A DNA stretch of 64,000 nucleotides from Polaribacter pectinis (GCF_014352875.1 NZ_CP060695.1:2263501-2327500), one strand, 5' to 3'. Shown: positions 28,301-36,503, counted from the stretch's first letter. Program-made: numbers and translations. The notes: a model not told the origin generated them from the sequence alone.

Positions 28301-29025
28301 ATTTTTTTAGAAATCAACAAAAATCTAATATAGATTCAATTCCAATTCTAAAACTAGGCATGGATTTTAAAAATAGTTCTATAGACTATCATAGACAAAT
28401 TGGAATTTCATTTAAACAAGGAAATACTTTTGGGTACGAGAATGGTTATGATAGCAAAATGTATGATTTAGGTACTACTGATATGTATTGGGAATTTGAT
28501 GAAATAACAGATACAAAATTAATTATAGCTGGGATAGAAAGTATTTCAGATGATTTAGAAATACCAATAACAATTGTCTTAGATAATAATCAAAATATTG
28601 AATTAAATATTGATGAAATTAAAAATATAGATAAAGATCTTTTTATAAGAGATAATATCACAGGCAACTTTTACAATTTATCAAATACTATACAATTAGA
28701 TTTAGAAAAAGGTACATATTCTAATCGTTTTTATTTAACATTTAAGAACACCACTCTAAATATAAAAGAAAGTATTTTAAAAAATAGTTCTATTAATTTG
28801 TTTTTTGATTCTAAAACAAAAGAAATTGTAATCTTAAATAAAGGCAATTTAGAGATAAGTAAAATAGAATTATATACCATTTTGGGTCAAAAAATTAGCG
28901 AGTGGAATGATTTAAAAATAAGACCGGAAATTAAATTAAAGGTAAAAAACCCCTCGTCAGCATTCTATATCCTAAATATTAAAACAGAAAAAGGTTTTAT
29001 TAATCGTAAATTATTTATTAAATAA
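22384..29025 (+). CDS. Giant T9SS-secreted adhesin with SdrD-like, beta-helix and thrombospondin type 3 repeats
   Basis: A 2213-aa surface protein. The signal peptide is MGVNICKYIKRIAFFLCIT...FGQ. An SdrD/CNA-B-like domain (ISGKVFEDINYGG) fills ~30-110. A parallel beta-helix region with IRNNTI/IQKNII/ISQNSI rungs lies near 480-600. Calcium-binding thrombospondin type 3 repeats (DSDGDGI, DDDNDGIPD) span ~740-1040, and LamG/concanavalin-like and T9SS-typical beta regions follow. The C-terminal ~80 residues are a type A sorting domain (IELYTILGQKIS, NRKLFIK). I start at 22384 because an earlier in-frame start would overlap operator c2. Probably a Ca-stabilised adhesin for particles or polysaccharide. 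Confidence 0.9.
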   Translation: MGVNICKYIKRIAFFLCITVSFSAFGQTISGKVFEDINYGGGLGRSYTVADASAAALSGFNSGDIGTGVAKVQLWNATGTSLLSSQDTDASGNFSFSGRLPNTTYRIRVVNSTVRSKRPLLNGATHTERGIQTFRTESTNGNGTLVDVTNEIGGRFPQNVDSGAGVFAGSQTWSTVVTPSNSTFNISGINFGFNFSTIVNTNDSGQGSLRQFVINSNKLDNEATNLAQDFTGSVTGNETSIFMIPTPSDPFGRTADVNYQTSGNNINALLITLVAGSGDLEITDNKTHIDATTQTINIGDTNTGVLGTGGTVGTDLVTLNQFQRKEIIIDLNTRGIEIQAQDAKIKGLHLYNGGGIASQTTGNLESTIWIKKETLDARAIIEDNILGYLGDGTTPNATILNNQKTAVRVQSKSTIQRNLFGNYTRYDVIVASPGNTNVGAGSIIKGNESRYKTNPSETFVDVMAIYDPDCIVEENLIKDYNRGTKTINVNGGAGIELFLSATNTTIRNNTIDNVPFSGIYVADNSDNTTIQKNIIRNLPGIPNVSNSGIGILGITTNNTLISQNSIYNNKTIGIDLAQTIGTYGIVSKNDNGDSDGGANGQLNFPILAEAVLNGNNITIKGFAKSGATIEFFIADTDPFNGSATAGDNTFSGSTRDYGEGQIYLGSLVEGSAGDVDNTIGSYNIDGNTETNINKFELTVDITTISLPAGVTIQKMTTLTATATISSNTSEFGPTIPVINPDDFDCDGIDNSVDLDDDNDGIPDSVEGTGDFDGDGIPNNLDLDSDGDGILDIIESGLPNISTLDSNNDGMIDLTNNFGNNGLLDTIETDDTPTAIITYTITNTEGDANFDFLDLDSDGDGITDLIEAQDPSSFITPSGNDINNNGIDDIFESNPITPINSDNNGKPNYQDIDSDDDGIPDNVEAQTTSGYLPPLGTDTDGDGLDDRYDDVNNTGLNPVATSNAPDYINTDSDADGIPDIQENGMANAISGVDTDGDGLDDVFEGANNNDGFDVNDEINDPSTDLPNTSGSGDVDYRESNSKLGPYNNGSLWLRGDIGVTGLFFANSWEDQSGLSRDFSLFSGGPGTASRLNFNKVVSFTGSESFQYTGVLDPRTMFIVYNDISTQTSTSPFTNTTGIGDGYVDETRIYGNVPNTVDSFFGPTNYINGDITFGYTNTPRPDNFQLHSRIYSANPSPNSETYYLGKDNTLANASFGGISGGIAEVILYSDAIIPKERQVVETYLAIKYGFTLGTLNDSGDIIEGDYILSDETTKVWDYTANTTFHNNIAGIGKDNGWNFFQKQSKSVNTNTLVTIGLTDIASENTTNSSTLTDKSYLVWGHNNGALTTTASAIPNVPTQAQCVTNERLNRTWKIVETGTITTTEIAFTKSLIDNYFTTTNSQKVLVVADDTSFTTNVVEVELDVETINSTPNYSAKYNFDGIKYFTIADKKEIVWLGGTSNWLRGSGANGSPNTDDVGRLLIIDAEGTSNHANLIENVNVKCAYIKANSKLIVPTSNYIEIADDLVLDGEIRLVGDGQLIQTHTGASKVYGAGKLFKDQQAKVPNVYRYHYWSSPVVEVGLNTYRVGEVFKDGNVPTSENSSIVDINWVQGLDGAPGVAGTTPLTLSNYWIYSNLNDPTPEGEQSGNYIHKGNTSPINIGQGFTSKSTGVVPQNFTFVGSPNDGNITFNLTPNTASLLGNPYPSALNTEKFINDNLSSIDGTLYFWEHTGEDYINPNGTEGHEHRGYQGGYSIRNLTMGISAINVPTSNSGLYDWETATDNGNNVSQLKTITIGNTDYNITADVTIDDSFGVDLMDISSSGNPTDLAVVKNSGLSPESFKVTFDIIVDINNIYLYNNIQNNTTNTITITPNNTSRNAVVTQTLTGNSGQIFSLNWTDVKSFTISSQNDNNIVMNDISFAKGYQVTTGNGLYHEPNKHMAVGQGFFVTANSSGGQVSFQNSQREYRNSDYTNGGTYFFRNQQKSNIDSIPILKLGMDFKNSSIDYHRQIGISFKQGNTFGYENGYDSKMYDLGTTDMYWEFDEITDTKLIIAGIESISDDLEIPITIVLDNNQNIELNIDEIKNIDKDLFIRDNITGNFYNLSNTIQLDLEKGTYSNRFYLTFKNTTLNIKESILKNSSINLFFDSKTKEIVILNKGNLEISKIELYTILGQKISEWNDLKIRPEIKLKVKNPSSAFYILNIKTEKGFINRKLFIK

Positions 29026-29050
29026 AAACAGATAATAGTTTTGTCTTTTA

Positions 29051-29152
29051 GGGGGATAAAAAACTATTATCAAAAAAACTCAAAAGATTAGGTTAATTGG
29101 AGGCCTTTATTAAAAAACTTTTGCCTCAATTGTAATATCATAGTTTATCCCC
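29051..29152. repeat. Long imperfect palindrome after the giant adhesin gene
   Basis: GGGGATAAAAAACTAT pairs with ATAGTTTATCCCC and, inside it, AATTGGAGGC with GCCTCAATT. An extra pair, ACTCAAAAG (29080s) with CTTTTGAGT (29170s), crosses its right edge. It resembles a folded RNA or a cassette-like hairpin rather than a plain terminator, since no T-run follows the stem. Confidence 0.45.
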
Positions 29153-29200
29153 AAATAAATTATACCCATTTCTTTTGAGTTTTAAATAAATTATTAAAAC

Positions 29201-29347
29201 ATGTTAAACTTTCTACTACAAATTGCACCACCACCAATTACTCCCCCTCCCCCTCCTGGTCTTGATATTAATAAAAAAATATTAATACTATTTGCCTTAG
29301 GTTTAATTCTTGGTATTGTAAAAATTATTAAAAAAAAAATCTTTTAA
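29201..29347 (+). CDS. 48-aa proline-rich small membrane protein (PID-CTERM-like)
   Basis: ATG at 29201: MLNFLLQIAPPPITPPPPPG, then LDINKKILILFALGLILGI and a basic tail VKIIKKKIF. A proline-rich head, a PGLDI word, one membrane helix and a lysine cluster resemble the PID-CTERM-type sorting tails known in Flavobacteriia, here almost alone. It is the gene after the giant adhesin, as the small exported peptides follow the other T9SS genes. Function unknown. Confidence 0.55.
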   Translation: MLNFLLQIAPPPITPPPPPGLDINKKILILFALGLILGIVKIIKKKIF

Positions 29348-29399
29348 ATTATTTTTAAACATTATAGATTGTTGTCTAACATAATAATTAGATCAAAAA

Positions 29400-29418
29400 A
29401 CTACCCAAAATGGGTAGT
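29400..29418. promoter_or_regulatory. Operator copy d upstream of the cadherin-like lipoproteins
   Basis: ACTACCCAAAATGGGTAGT, 55 bp before the ATG at 29474, at the same distance as the copies in front of the T9SS genes. Confidence 0.8.
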
Positions 29419-29473
29419 GGTATGAGTATTCCTTTATTTTAACTTGGGCTATAAACTTATTTAAAAAATAAAT

Positions 29474-31084
29474 ATGAAACATTTACGCAATATAATTTTA
29501 ACTGTAGCTTGCTTGTTAACATTTCTTTATAGCTGTAGTAAAGACGAAGTTAATTTACCACCAGTTATAGAAAATCAAGAGTTTATAATTTCGGAAGGTA
29601 ATTTAACAGCAGATTTAGGAACAGTAATTGCAACAGACCCAGATAATGAAAACTTAATTTTCTCAATTGTATCACAAAGTGTTTCAAATGCTATTGCCAT
29701 AAGAGAAAACACAGGAGTTTTACAAATATCAGATGCAACTGCTTTCGATTTTGAAATAAACCAAAGTTTAACAGCTATTGTTAGAGTTTCTGACGGAAGC
29801 GCAAGTGCAGAAGCAACAATTACTATAAAAATAACAGACGAAATAGATCAAGCTCCTTTAATTAGTGATCAAACATTTTCTATTGATGAAAATCCAGCAC
29901 AAGGAGATACTATTGGGACTATCGTTGCGACTGATGCACAAAATTTACCTTTAACCTATAAAATTTTATCAAAAACTCCCGCTTCAGATTTTTTAAATAT
30001 AGATACTTCCGATGGTAAACTAACAGTAAAAGAACCGAAAATTTATGATTTTGAAACACTAACTTCATTATCAGCAGAAATAGAAGTTTCTAATGGAACA
30101 TTAAGTTCAGTAGCAAAATTAACAATAAATATTGTAGATGTTATAGATCAGTCTCCTACAATTCAAAATCAAACATTTACTATTAATGAAAGTCCTTCTA
30201 AAAATTTTGTTATTGGACAAGTAATTGCTAACGACCCACAAAACGCAACACTTACTTATTCAATAGTACAACAAAGTGGTTCTGATGTATTTTCTATTTC
30301 TAATAGTGGCGAGTTAACTGTTGCTAAGATTGATGCTTTTGATTACGAAATAAATACAAAATTAGAAATAACTGTTGAAGTTGATAATTCCGTAATAAAA
30401 GATTCTGCACTTATTACAGTAAATCTAAATGATAATCAATACCCAACAAATGATATTGCAGCATACTACCCTATTGGAAATATTATTGGAAATAATATGT
30501 CTCCTGATTTGTCTGGAAAGAATGAGAATGCTCAAATTATAGGAACTGTTACAAAATCAGATGGTTTTAATGGTCTTCTAAATGGCGCCCATAGCATAAC
30601 CCAACCTAACAATGGTGCTTTGGAAACAAAGTCATCTCTTTATAACAATGGTAGTGACTTAACAATTGCTGGTTGGATAGAAAAACCATCTTTTTCTTCT
30701 TTTCTTATTGAAAATCGTAATAACGCTCAAACAGGTTTTGGTATTTCTACACTCGTAAATCCTAATGATGCAGATGATATTAATATTATATGTTTTTATT
30801 TAGGAGCATCTACTGGAACAAAATATCACCTTATTAGTAATACCGATGAAATAAAAATAGATTCAAATTGGCATCATTTAGCATTTACTTTTAACGCTAC
30901 TGAGTTTAAATTTTATGTTGATGGTCAACTTGTAAAAACAACTTCAATGACAGGAAAAGAGTCTATATTTTTTACAAATAATAATGTCAGTATTGGAAGT
31001 GGATTTCAGGGAAAGATAGATGACTTTTTCATCTATAGAAGAGCACTATCTCAATCTGAGATAAACCAACTTATAATTCATTAA
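29474..31084 (+). CDS. Cadherin-like lipoprotein with LamG domain, paralogue 1
   Basis: A 536-aa surface lipoprotein. MKHLRNIILTVACLLTFLYSC ends in a lipobox with Cys near 21, followed by SKDEVN. Three cadherin-like repeats follow (ENQEFIISEGNL; ISDQTFSIDENPAQ; IQNQTFTINESP), each with a LTY/LIFSI core and a DFE/DYE turn. A C-terminal LamG/concanavalin domain covers ~325-536 (WHHLAFTFNATEFKFYVDGQ, DDFFIYRRALSQSEI). Likely a calcium-dependent adhesion or glycan-binding protein. It is the first gene behind operator copy d, and its first 150 codons are almost identical to the next gene. Confidence 0.85.
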   Translation: MKHLRNIILTVACLLTFLYSCSKDEVNLPPVIENQEFIISEGNLTADLGTVIATDPDNENLIFSIVSQSVSNAIAIRENTGVLQISDATAFDFEINQSLTAIVRVSDGSASAEATITIKITDEIDQAPLISDQTFSIDENPAQGDTIGTIVATDAQNLPLTYKILSKTPASDFLNIDTSDGKLTVKEPKIYDFETLTSLSAEIEVSNGTLSSVAKLTINIVDVIDQSPTIQNQTFTINESPSKNFVIGQVIANDPQNATLTYSIVQQSGSDVFSISNSGELTVAKIDAFDYEINTKLEITVEVDNSVIKDSALITVNLNDNQYPTNDIAAYYPIGNIIGNNMSPDLSGKNENAQIIGTVTKSDGFNGLLNGAHSITQPNNGALETKSSLYNNGSDLTIAGWIEKPSFSSFLIENRNNAQTGFGISTLVNPNDADDINIICFYLGASTGTKYHLISNTDEIKIDSNWHHLAFTFNATEFKFYVDGQLVKTTSMTGKESIFFTNNNVSIGSGFQGKIDDFFIYRRALSQSEINQLIIH

Positions 31085-31112
31085 ATAAAATTTTTTAACA
31101 TATCTAATTATT

Positions 31113-32453
31113 ATGAAAGATTCAATTAAAATAAACATATGGCATTATTTAGTAATTATAATCTTGTTATTTTCATGTAGTAAAGACGAAGTTAATATAC
31201 CACCAGTTGTAGAAAATCAAGAGTTTATAATTTCGGAAGGTAATTTAATAGCAGATTTAGGAACAGTAATAGCAACGGATCCAGATAATGAAAACTTAAT
31301 TTTCTCAATTGTATCACAAAGTGTTTCTAATGCTATTGCCATAAAAGAAAACACAGGAGTTTTACAAATATCCGATGCAACTGCTTTCGATTTTGAAATA
31401 AACCAAAGTTTAACAGCTATTGTTAGAGTTTCTGACGGAAGCGCAAGTGCAGAAGCAACAATTACTATAAAAATAACAGACGAAATAGATCAAGCTCCTT
31501 TAATTAGTGATCAAACATTTTCTATTGATGAAAACCCAGCACAAGATGATGCTATAGGAACAATTACTGCAACAGACGCACAAAATTTACCCTTAACCTA
31601 TAAAATTTTATCAGAAACTCCTGCATTAGGCTTTTTAAATATTGATGCTAACAATGGAAATTTAGTAGTTAAAGAATTTAGTAATTACGATTATGAAAAA
31701 ACAATGTCTTTTACAGCAAAAATAGAAGTTTCCAACGGAACACTAACATCTACTGCAACAATAACAATAAATATTAACAATATTTCTCCACCAACAAATG
31801 GGCTTATTGCTCATTACCAAATGAGTGATAACTCTAAAAATTATGCGGTTGATAGCAGTGGAAATAACAATCATGCAGATTTTGACATTTCAACTACAAC
31901 TGGCATACCTAGTTTAACAACTGGTTTTGATAATCAACAGAATCATGCATTTACAAATCCTAATTCTGCTAAAAACGTTGTTTTTAAACATAATACATCA
32001 ACAATATCTCAAGCAAACTCTTTCACTATTAGCGGACACATTAAAATCTCTGAATCTGGAAATGGTTATTTACTTGATGATGGTTCTTTATTTCAGTTAT
32101 TATACTTGAAAAACGCACAAACTGGTTCAGTAAGTTTGTATGTATATTTTAAAGAGGGACCTAAAGAAACAAGAGGAAATATTTCTGCGGAAAATTTTAC
32201 TGTTAAATCTAATGGATGGATACATTTTGCAATTACTCAATCTGGTGATAATTTAAAATTATATGTTGATGGTGTTGAGTTTAATAGTACTAATGCAATA
32301 ACTCCTTTTCACAAACTTAGTTCAGATGGAAATCAAACACTACGTATAGGTAGTCAATCGAGTCTATTTTTAGGTTCTTTAGATAATTTCATAATTTATG
32401 ATAGAAGACTTTCAGACGCAGAAGTGAAAATTTTAAGTTTAGAAGAAAATTAA
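31113..32453 (+). CDS. Cadherin-like lipoprotein with LamG domain, paralogue 2
   Basis: A 446-aa protein with lipobox LLFSCSKDEVN, two cadherin-like repeats and a C-terminal LamG domain (SFTISGHIKISE, WIHFAITQSGDNLKLYVDG). The repeats are almost base-for-base copies of those in paralogue 1, which has one repeat more. The LamG halves are divergent, so the pair arose by duplication with domain shuffling. It lies 28 bp downstream of paralogue 1. Confidence 0.85.
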   Translation: MKDSIKINIWHYLVIIILLFSCSKDEVNIPPVVENQEFIISEGNLIADLGTVIATDPDNENLIFSIVSQSVSNAIAIKENTGVLQISDATAFDFEINQSLTAIVRVSDGSASAEATITIKITDEIDQAPLISDQTFSIDENPAQDDAIGTITATDAQNLPLTYKILSETPALGFLNIDANNGNLVVKEFSNYDYEKTMSFTAKIEVSNGTLTSTATITININNISPPTNGLIAHYQMSDNSKNYAVDSSGNNNHADFDISTTTGIPSLTTGFDNQQNHAFTNPNSAKNVVFKHNTSTISQANSFTISGHIKISESGNGYLLDDGSLFQLLYLKNAQTGSVSLYVYFKEGPKETRGNISAENFTVKSNGWIHFAITQSGDNLKLYVDGVEFNSTNAITPFHKLSSDGNQTLRIGSQSSLFLGSLDNFIIYDRRLSDAEVKILSLEEN

Positions 32454-32463
32454 AAAAAACATT

Positions 32464-32773
32464 ATGAAAAATTCAAACAAAATAAATTTTTGGAACTATT
32501 TAGTAATATTAATCTTGTTATTTTCATGTAGTAAAGACGAAGTGTTTAACAATAAAAAATAATTCTATAAAAATATATATTGATGGCCTCGAAATTACTA
32601 AAAGAGATGGTGCTAATTATCCAGATATTCAAAGCAGCTTTCCATTAACTTTAGGTGCTTTAGCAAACGATTATCCTGTAGCTAAATTTAATGGTGCTAT
32701 GGATGACTTTCAAATATTTAATAGAGTATTAACGGATAGTGAGATTAAAGCTTTAAGTAAAGAAAGAGAATAG
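32464..32773 (+). pseudogene. Third cadherin/LamG lipoprotein, internally deleted
   Basis: Starts MKNSNKINFWNYLVILILLF with lipobox SCSKDEV, then FNNKK and a stop at about 32563. In another frame the text continues as the end of a LamG domain (IKIYIDGLEITKR, MDDFQIFNRVLTDSEIKAL) to a stop at 32773. The cadherin repeats and most of LamG are missing, so this is a deletion remnant of a third paralogue. Confidence 0.8.
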
Positions 32774-32800
32774 TACCTTAAAAAAACAGACAATTAATAT

Positions 32801-33154
32801 ATGAGGTGAACTCTAACAGTACTAATAGGATTTGTTTTGTTTGGTTGTAAACCTTTTAAATCAAATAAACCTCCAATAACTAAAAATCAAACTTTTGAAA
32901 TCGATTTTAATCAAAAAAATGTTTTTGCAGGTTTTGTTTTTGCAACAAATTTAAATGATGACGATTTAAAATATTCTATAATAAGTCAAAACACCAATAA
33001 AGCAGTTTTACACATTAACGAAGAAAATGATAATCTTTTTTTGGTGGATTATTATCCAAAAGAAAATAAAAAAATAGATCCTGTAATTGCCATTGTAGAA
33101 ATATCTGATGGAAAAGAAACAGCAATATCAATCATAAAAATAGTTCAAAATTAA
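32801..33154 (+). pseudogene. Small cadherin-like lipoprotein with nonsense codon at position 3
   Basis: ATG at 32801 reads M-R-stop (TGA at 32807-32809). The same frame then gives TLTVLIGFVLFGCKPFKSNK with a good lipobox (LFGC), and one cadherin-like repeat (TKNQTFEIDFNQKN, LKYSIISQNTNKA) to 33154. A later TTG start at 32837 would remove the signal peptide, so this is best read as a recent null allele or a gene needing readthrough. A sequencing error at one base is possible. Confidence 0.65.
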
Positions 33155-33162
33155 CACACAAT

Positions 33163-34851
33163 ATGAAACAAATTTTAACAACAACCTTACTATTTACAAT
33201 TATAATGAGTGCACAAAATTCATTTTCACAATCTGCTTGCGACAACGCAAACGGAAATATTACCGTAGTTCAAGGAGACAGAGCATTTACTTCTCTAAAA
33301 AACTTTAGAAAACAATTAGATTTAGCAGAAAAAGCTTCTGCGGCAGGCGAATTGTTAAAAATGCAAAACAATTTAAAAAATGCAGAACGCTATATAGGAT
33401 TCCTTTTAAAAAAAGAGCCAAATGCAAATATTTCGGCAGAATGCTCACGATTAAAAGCATTATCTGGCGCAAGTAAATCGTTAGCAAACAACAAGCAAGA
33501 TTTTGCAAAGGCAAACTACAACTTTACTTTTTTTATTGATAATTATTACAATTTTGCTGGAGGAATGTTTGAAAATGCTCGTTTTGCAACACAGAATAAA
33601 GTATTTGATGATGTTGTAAATTTTGATAGAAAAAAAATGCTCTCACAAATGTCTGCAGCTGAAAACGCTGGGAAATTAGATAGCCAAGGAAAACAGTTAA
33701 AAGATAAATTAGAAAATTTAGAAACTACACTTACAACGTATCAAATACCCGCTAATTTGTACAAAATGTTAGATGAAGTTAATAATTCTGACGGTGTTAA
33801 GAAAAGTAAAATGTCTAAAAGAGTTTTAAAAGTTGTTAGAGGTTTTGCTGCAATTGGGGGAGATAATGCAACATTAAATGAAATAAAAGATAGTGCAGAA
33901 AGACAATTAGCTGATGCAGAAGAAGAGTTGGCAGCAGTTTACACAGGAGAATTTCACAAAGAACATATGAACGAAATTGTTTTTACAAAAGTACCTTATA
34001 AACCAGGTAATGAAGCCTCTGTAGAAATAAACCCTATTTTTGAACCTGGAGATGCTATTTATGCAACTATGTATTTAAGTGCGCCAATTATTGATGCTAT
34101 TGGAGACCCTAATGCTTTAAGCGCTTCAGGAAACCCAATGGGTGCAGGTGCATCTTTAATAGTAAAAGACCCTACATCTGGCTTAACTTTAGATCGTTTT
34201 TCTCCTATAGATGAGGGTGGTTACAAAAAAACAATGTTTTTAATTTATCCTGCTTGGAATACTTCAGAAACTACTTACCAATTTGTGTTAGTTCCAAATT
34301 TAAAAACCAATTTAAAAAACGATATAAAACACGAAAACATTACACCTGTTCAAATGGCAAGAGGAATGGGAAAAGAAACGCCAAGAAAAAAAACATGGCA
34401 AGTTAGCACCAATGTTATTTCGTTAAAAACAGGTGTTGTTACATATAAAGGTAGTTTTACAATGAACTTGTCTAAAGGTAAAGGACCTAAATATTATACT
34501 GAAGTAGAAAACAAACAATTTGAAGCGTTTATTGAAGCAAACGAATTACCAAAAGCAGCCTATAGAAATGCAGGTTTAGAAGCAATTCTTTTAAAAGTGA
34601 TGAACAAAAATGGGTATAAAGAAAAATATACCAAAACAATAATGCGAAGTCAATGGCGTGTTTTTTCTCCTCCTTACAAACAAAAATACAGAGAAATTTC
34701 TGCTGCATTTCCTTATAAAACTGCAGAAGGAAAATGTGGTTTTCACGAATATAGTTTTAGAGCTTATCCAACAGGTTCTGGTTGGGGAACTCCTGCACAA
34801 TATGGTGGCGCAATTGCAAGAGAGAGAGTTTCTTGTAAAAAAGTAAATTAA
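33163..34851 (+). CDS. Exported 562-aa protein of unknown function
   Basis: Signal peptide MKQILTTTLLFTIIMSAQNSFSQ, then SACDNANGN. Residues 40-250 are helical and charged; 270-562 are beta-rich with IFEPGDAIYATMYLSAP and a C-terminal GKCGFHEYSF. No family recognised. The word KKEPNANISAECSRLKAL near 85-102 is echoed in the next gene (KKTNPNANLASECNRINEL). It heads a tight block of five genes (33163-36644) that look co-transcribed. Confidence 0.7.
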   Translation: MKQILTTTLLFTIIMSAQNSFSQSACDNANGNITVVQGDRAFTSLKNFRKQLDLAEKASAAGELLKMQNNLKNAERYIGFLLKKEPNANISAECSRLKALSGASKSLANNKQDFAKANYNFTFFIDNYYNFAGGMFENARFATQNKVFDDVVNFDRKKMLSQMSAAENAGKLDSQGKQLKDKLENLETTLTTYQIPANLYKMLDEVNNSDGVKKSKMSKRVLKVVRGFAAIGGDNATLNEIKDSAERQLADAEEELAAVYTGEFHKEHMNEIVFTKVPYKPGNEASVEINPIFEPGDAIYATMYLSAPIIDAIGDPNALSASGNPMGAGASLIVKDPTSGLTLDRFSPIDEGGYKKTMFLIYPAWNTSETTYQFVLVPNLKTNLKNDIKHENITPVQMARGMGKETPRKKTWQVSTNVISLKTGVVTYKGSFTMNLSKGKGPKYYTEVENKQFEAFIEANELPKAAYRNAGLEAILLKVMNKNGYKEKYTKTIMRSQWRVFSPPYKQKYREISAAFPYKTAEGKCGFHEYSFRAYPTGSGWGTPAQYGGAIARERVSCKKVN

Positions 34852-34871
34852 TAATTAAAACTAAATATATT

Positions 34872-35276
34872 ATGAAAAAAAAACACATTCTATCCATTTC
34901 GGTATTACTGCTATCTTTATTAGCAACACAGAATACGAATGCTCAATTTGACCTTAAAAGTCTAAAGAAAAAAGCAATGAACAAAGCAATTGATAATGCT
35001 TTTACAAAAATTACAAATTTATGTATTGGTAATAAAGATGAAAGTAAGCTTATGGAACTTAAACCTTCTGACAAAGCATATTTAGATTATCAAAATTTGA
35101 AAAGTGAAATTGATAAATTAAGTAAAGATTTAGAAAATATTGAATTACTTGAATTATCCGAAGATGTTAAAAAAATAAAATCGAGTATTAAGAAAATCAA
35201 AAAAACTAACCCTAACGCCAATTTAGCCTCTGAATGCAACAGAATTAACGAATTAAAGAAAAAATTTAAAAAATGA
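34872..35276 (+). CDS. Exported 134-aa helical protein of unknown function
   Basis: Signal peptide KKKHILSISVLLLSLLATQN...AQF, then a lysine-rich coiled region. The end, KKTNPNANLASECNRINELK, resembles a segment of the 562-aa neighbour, so the two probably share a domain. It overlaps the next gene by 4 bp (ATGA), so they are translationally coupled. Confidence 0.7.
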   Translation: MKKKHILSISVLLLSLLATQNTNAQFDLKSLKKKAMNKAIDNAFTKITNLCIGNKDESKLMELKPSDKAYLDYQNLKSEIDKLSKDLENIELLELSEDVKKIKSSIKKIKKTNPNANLASECNRINELKKKFKK

Positions 35277-35710
35277 TCAACTTAAGAAAAATTATAGGAA
35301 CAGGTTTTGATTTAAGAGACAAAGGTTTAGAGTTAATAGGAAAAACAATTCAAACCGCTGCAGAAAACGTAGGTTTAGGAAGAGATGAGTCTGATTTAGT
35401 TAGAAAATTACCGCAAGATTTAGCAAATAACCCTGCTATGAACAAAGATTTTTTGGAGGCATTTGAGAGGGAAAATCCAAATATTAAGGGAGCAAGAATA
35501 ATTGTTAACGGAGGAAAAAAATGGATTAACACCTATCATCATGATATACTCATAGATAGAGGTTTAATGGGTGTAGCTATCTACAAAGAAAATGGAGATC
35601 ATTATGCAGAATACATCTCATTTATTCAAAACTGGAACTCAAACGGATGGAGTAAAACTCTTATAAAAATGACACATAGTAAATCGAAAATAGACTCAAA
35701 AATTTTATAA
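35273..35710 (+). CDS. 145-aa protein of unknown function, coupled to its neighbours
   Basis: No signal peptide and no family recognised. An N-terminal helix (LRKIIGTGFDLRDKGLELIG) and a compact C-terminal domain with GGKKWINTYHHDILIDRG and YAEYISFIQNWNSNGW. It overlaps the previous gene by 4 bp and lies 2 bp before the next. Confidence 0.65.
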   Translation: MINLRKIIGTGFDLRDKGLELIGKTIQTAAENVGLGRDESDLVRKLPQDLANNPAMNKDFLEAFERENPNIKGARIIVNGGKKWINTYHHDILIDRGLMGVAIYKENGDHYAEYISFIQNWNSNGWSKTLIKMTHSKSKIDSKIL

Positions 35711-35712
35711 TT

Positions 35713-36489
35713 ATGGCAACTACATTATTCGAAGATAAAATAAGTGAATATTTAGGAATAGCACAAAAAACTTCTCATGGATACTACATATCAAATGGAG
35801 TATATCATCAAAATTTAGAAAAAGTTGATGTTAATGCTTTCATTATCGCTGTTAAAACAGCAATAATGATGTTTAAGGTCGCTTTTTATAATAAAGAAAA
35901 TTTAATTACAGAAAAAGATAAATTATATAGTCAAGAAGGATTTTGGAACAATTTAAAAAGACAGCAAGATCGTTTTGAAGGAATTGAGAAATACCAATTA
36001 GATTTAGAAGCTAACAATAACAATGTTAAAGAAATTATCTATGAGGTTTCAAAAAATAATCAGCAAGTAAAAGCGCAACTAAAAAAAGCAGTTGAAGGTA
36101 GTTTAACAATGTTGCCTATGTTATTTTTTAGAATATTAGAAAAAGAAGATAAAGTTTTATTTTTTAACGATTTACAATCTCAATTAATAGATGTTTATAA
36201 TTCATACAATGATGCAATTGTAGATGTAGATTTTAATTTGGCGATAGAAATACCAAATAATGAAGAAATTTTATCTTGGTTTACAGCAAAAGAAACTGCT
36301 GCTGCAGAAAAAAAACAGCAAAAAGAACAGAAACTTATAGATGATAAAGCCTTAATTGAAGAAGAAAAAAATAAAGCAATAAACCAAGCAAATAATCAAA
36401 TTGCAGAAGCACAAGCTGCAGCAAAAAAGGCGCAAGAAGATGCCTTAAAATTAATGGCAGAAATGCAGAAAAAGTATGGGCTAAATTAA
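35713..36489 (+). CDS. 258-aa protein with C-terminal coiled coil, unknown function
   Basis: Helical protein. A short hydrophobic stretch near 45-60 (AFIIAVKTAIMMFKVAFY) and a second near 130-142 are followed by a long coiled coil in the last 70 residues (EKKQQKEQKLIDDKAL, NNQIAEAQAAAKKAQE). No family recognised. Third of the tightly packed cytoplasmic-looking genes. Confidence 0.65.
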   Translation: MATTLFEDKISEYLGIAQKTSHGYYISNGVYHQNLEKVDVNAFIIAVKTAIMMFKVAFYNKENLITEKDKLYSQEGFWNNLKRQQDRFEGIEKYQLDLEANNNNVKEIIYEVSKNNQQVKAQLKKAVEGSLTMLPMLFFRILEKEDKVLFFNDLQSQLIDVYNSYNDAIVDVDFNLAIEIPNNEEILSWFTAKETAAAEKKQQKEQKLIDDKALIEEEKNKAINQANNQIAEAQAAAKKAQEDALKLMAEMQKKYGLN

Positions 36490-36503
36490 ATTTCAAAAAA
36501 AAT

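Noticed and set aside
32837..33154. Intact small lipoprotein gene starting at TTG
   Set aside because: That start removes the signal peptide while leaving the lipobox Cys at residue 4; the natural frame starts at 32801 and is broken by TGA at codon 3.
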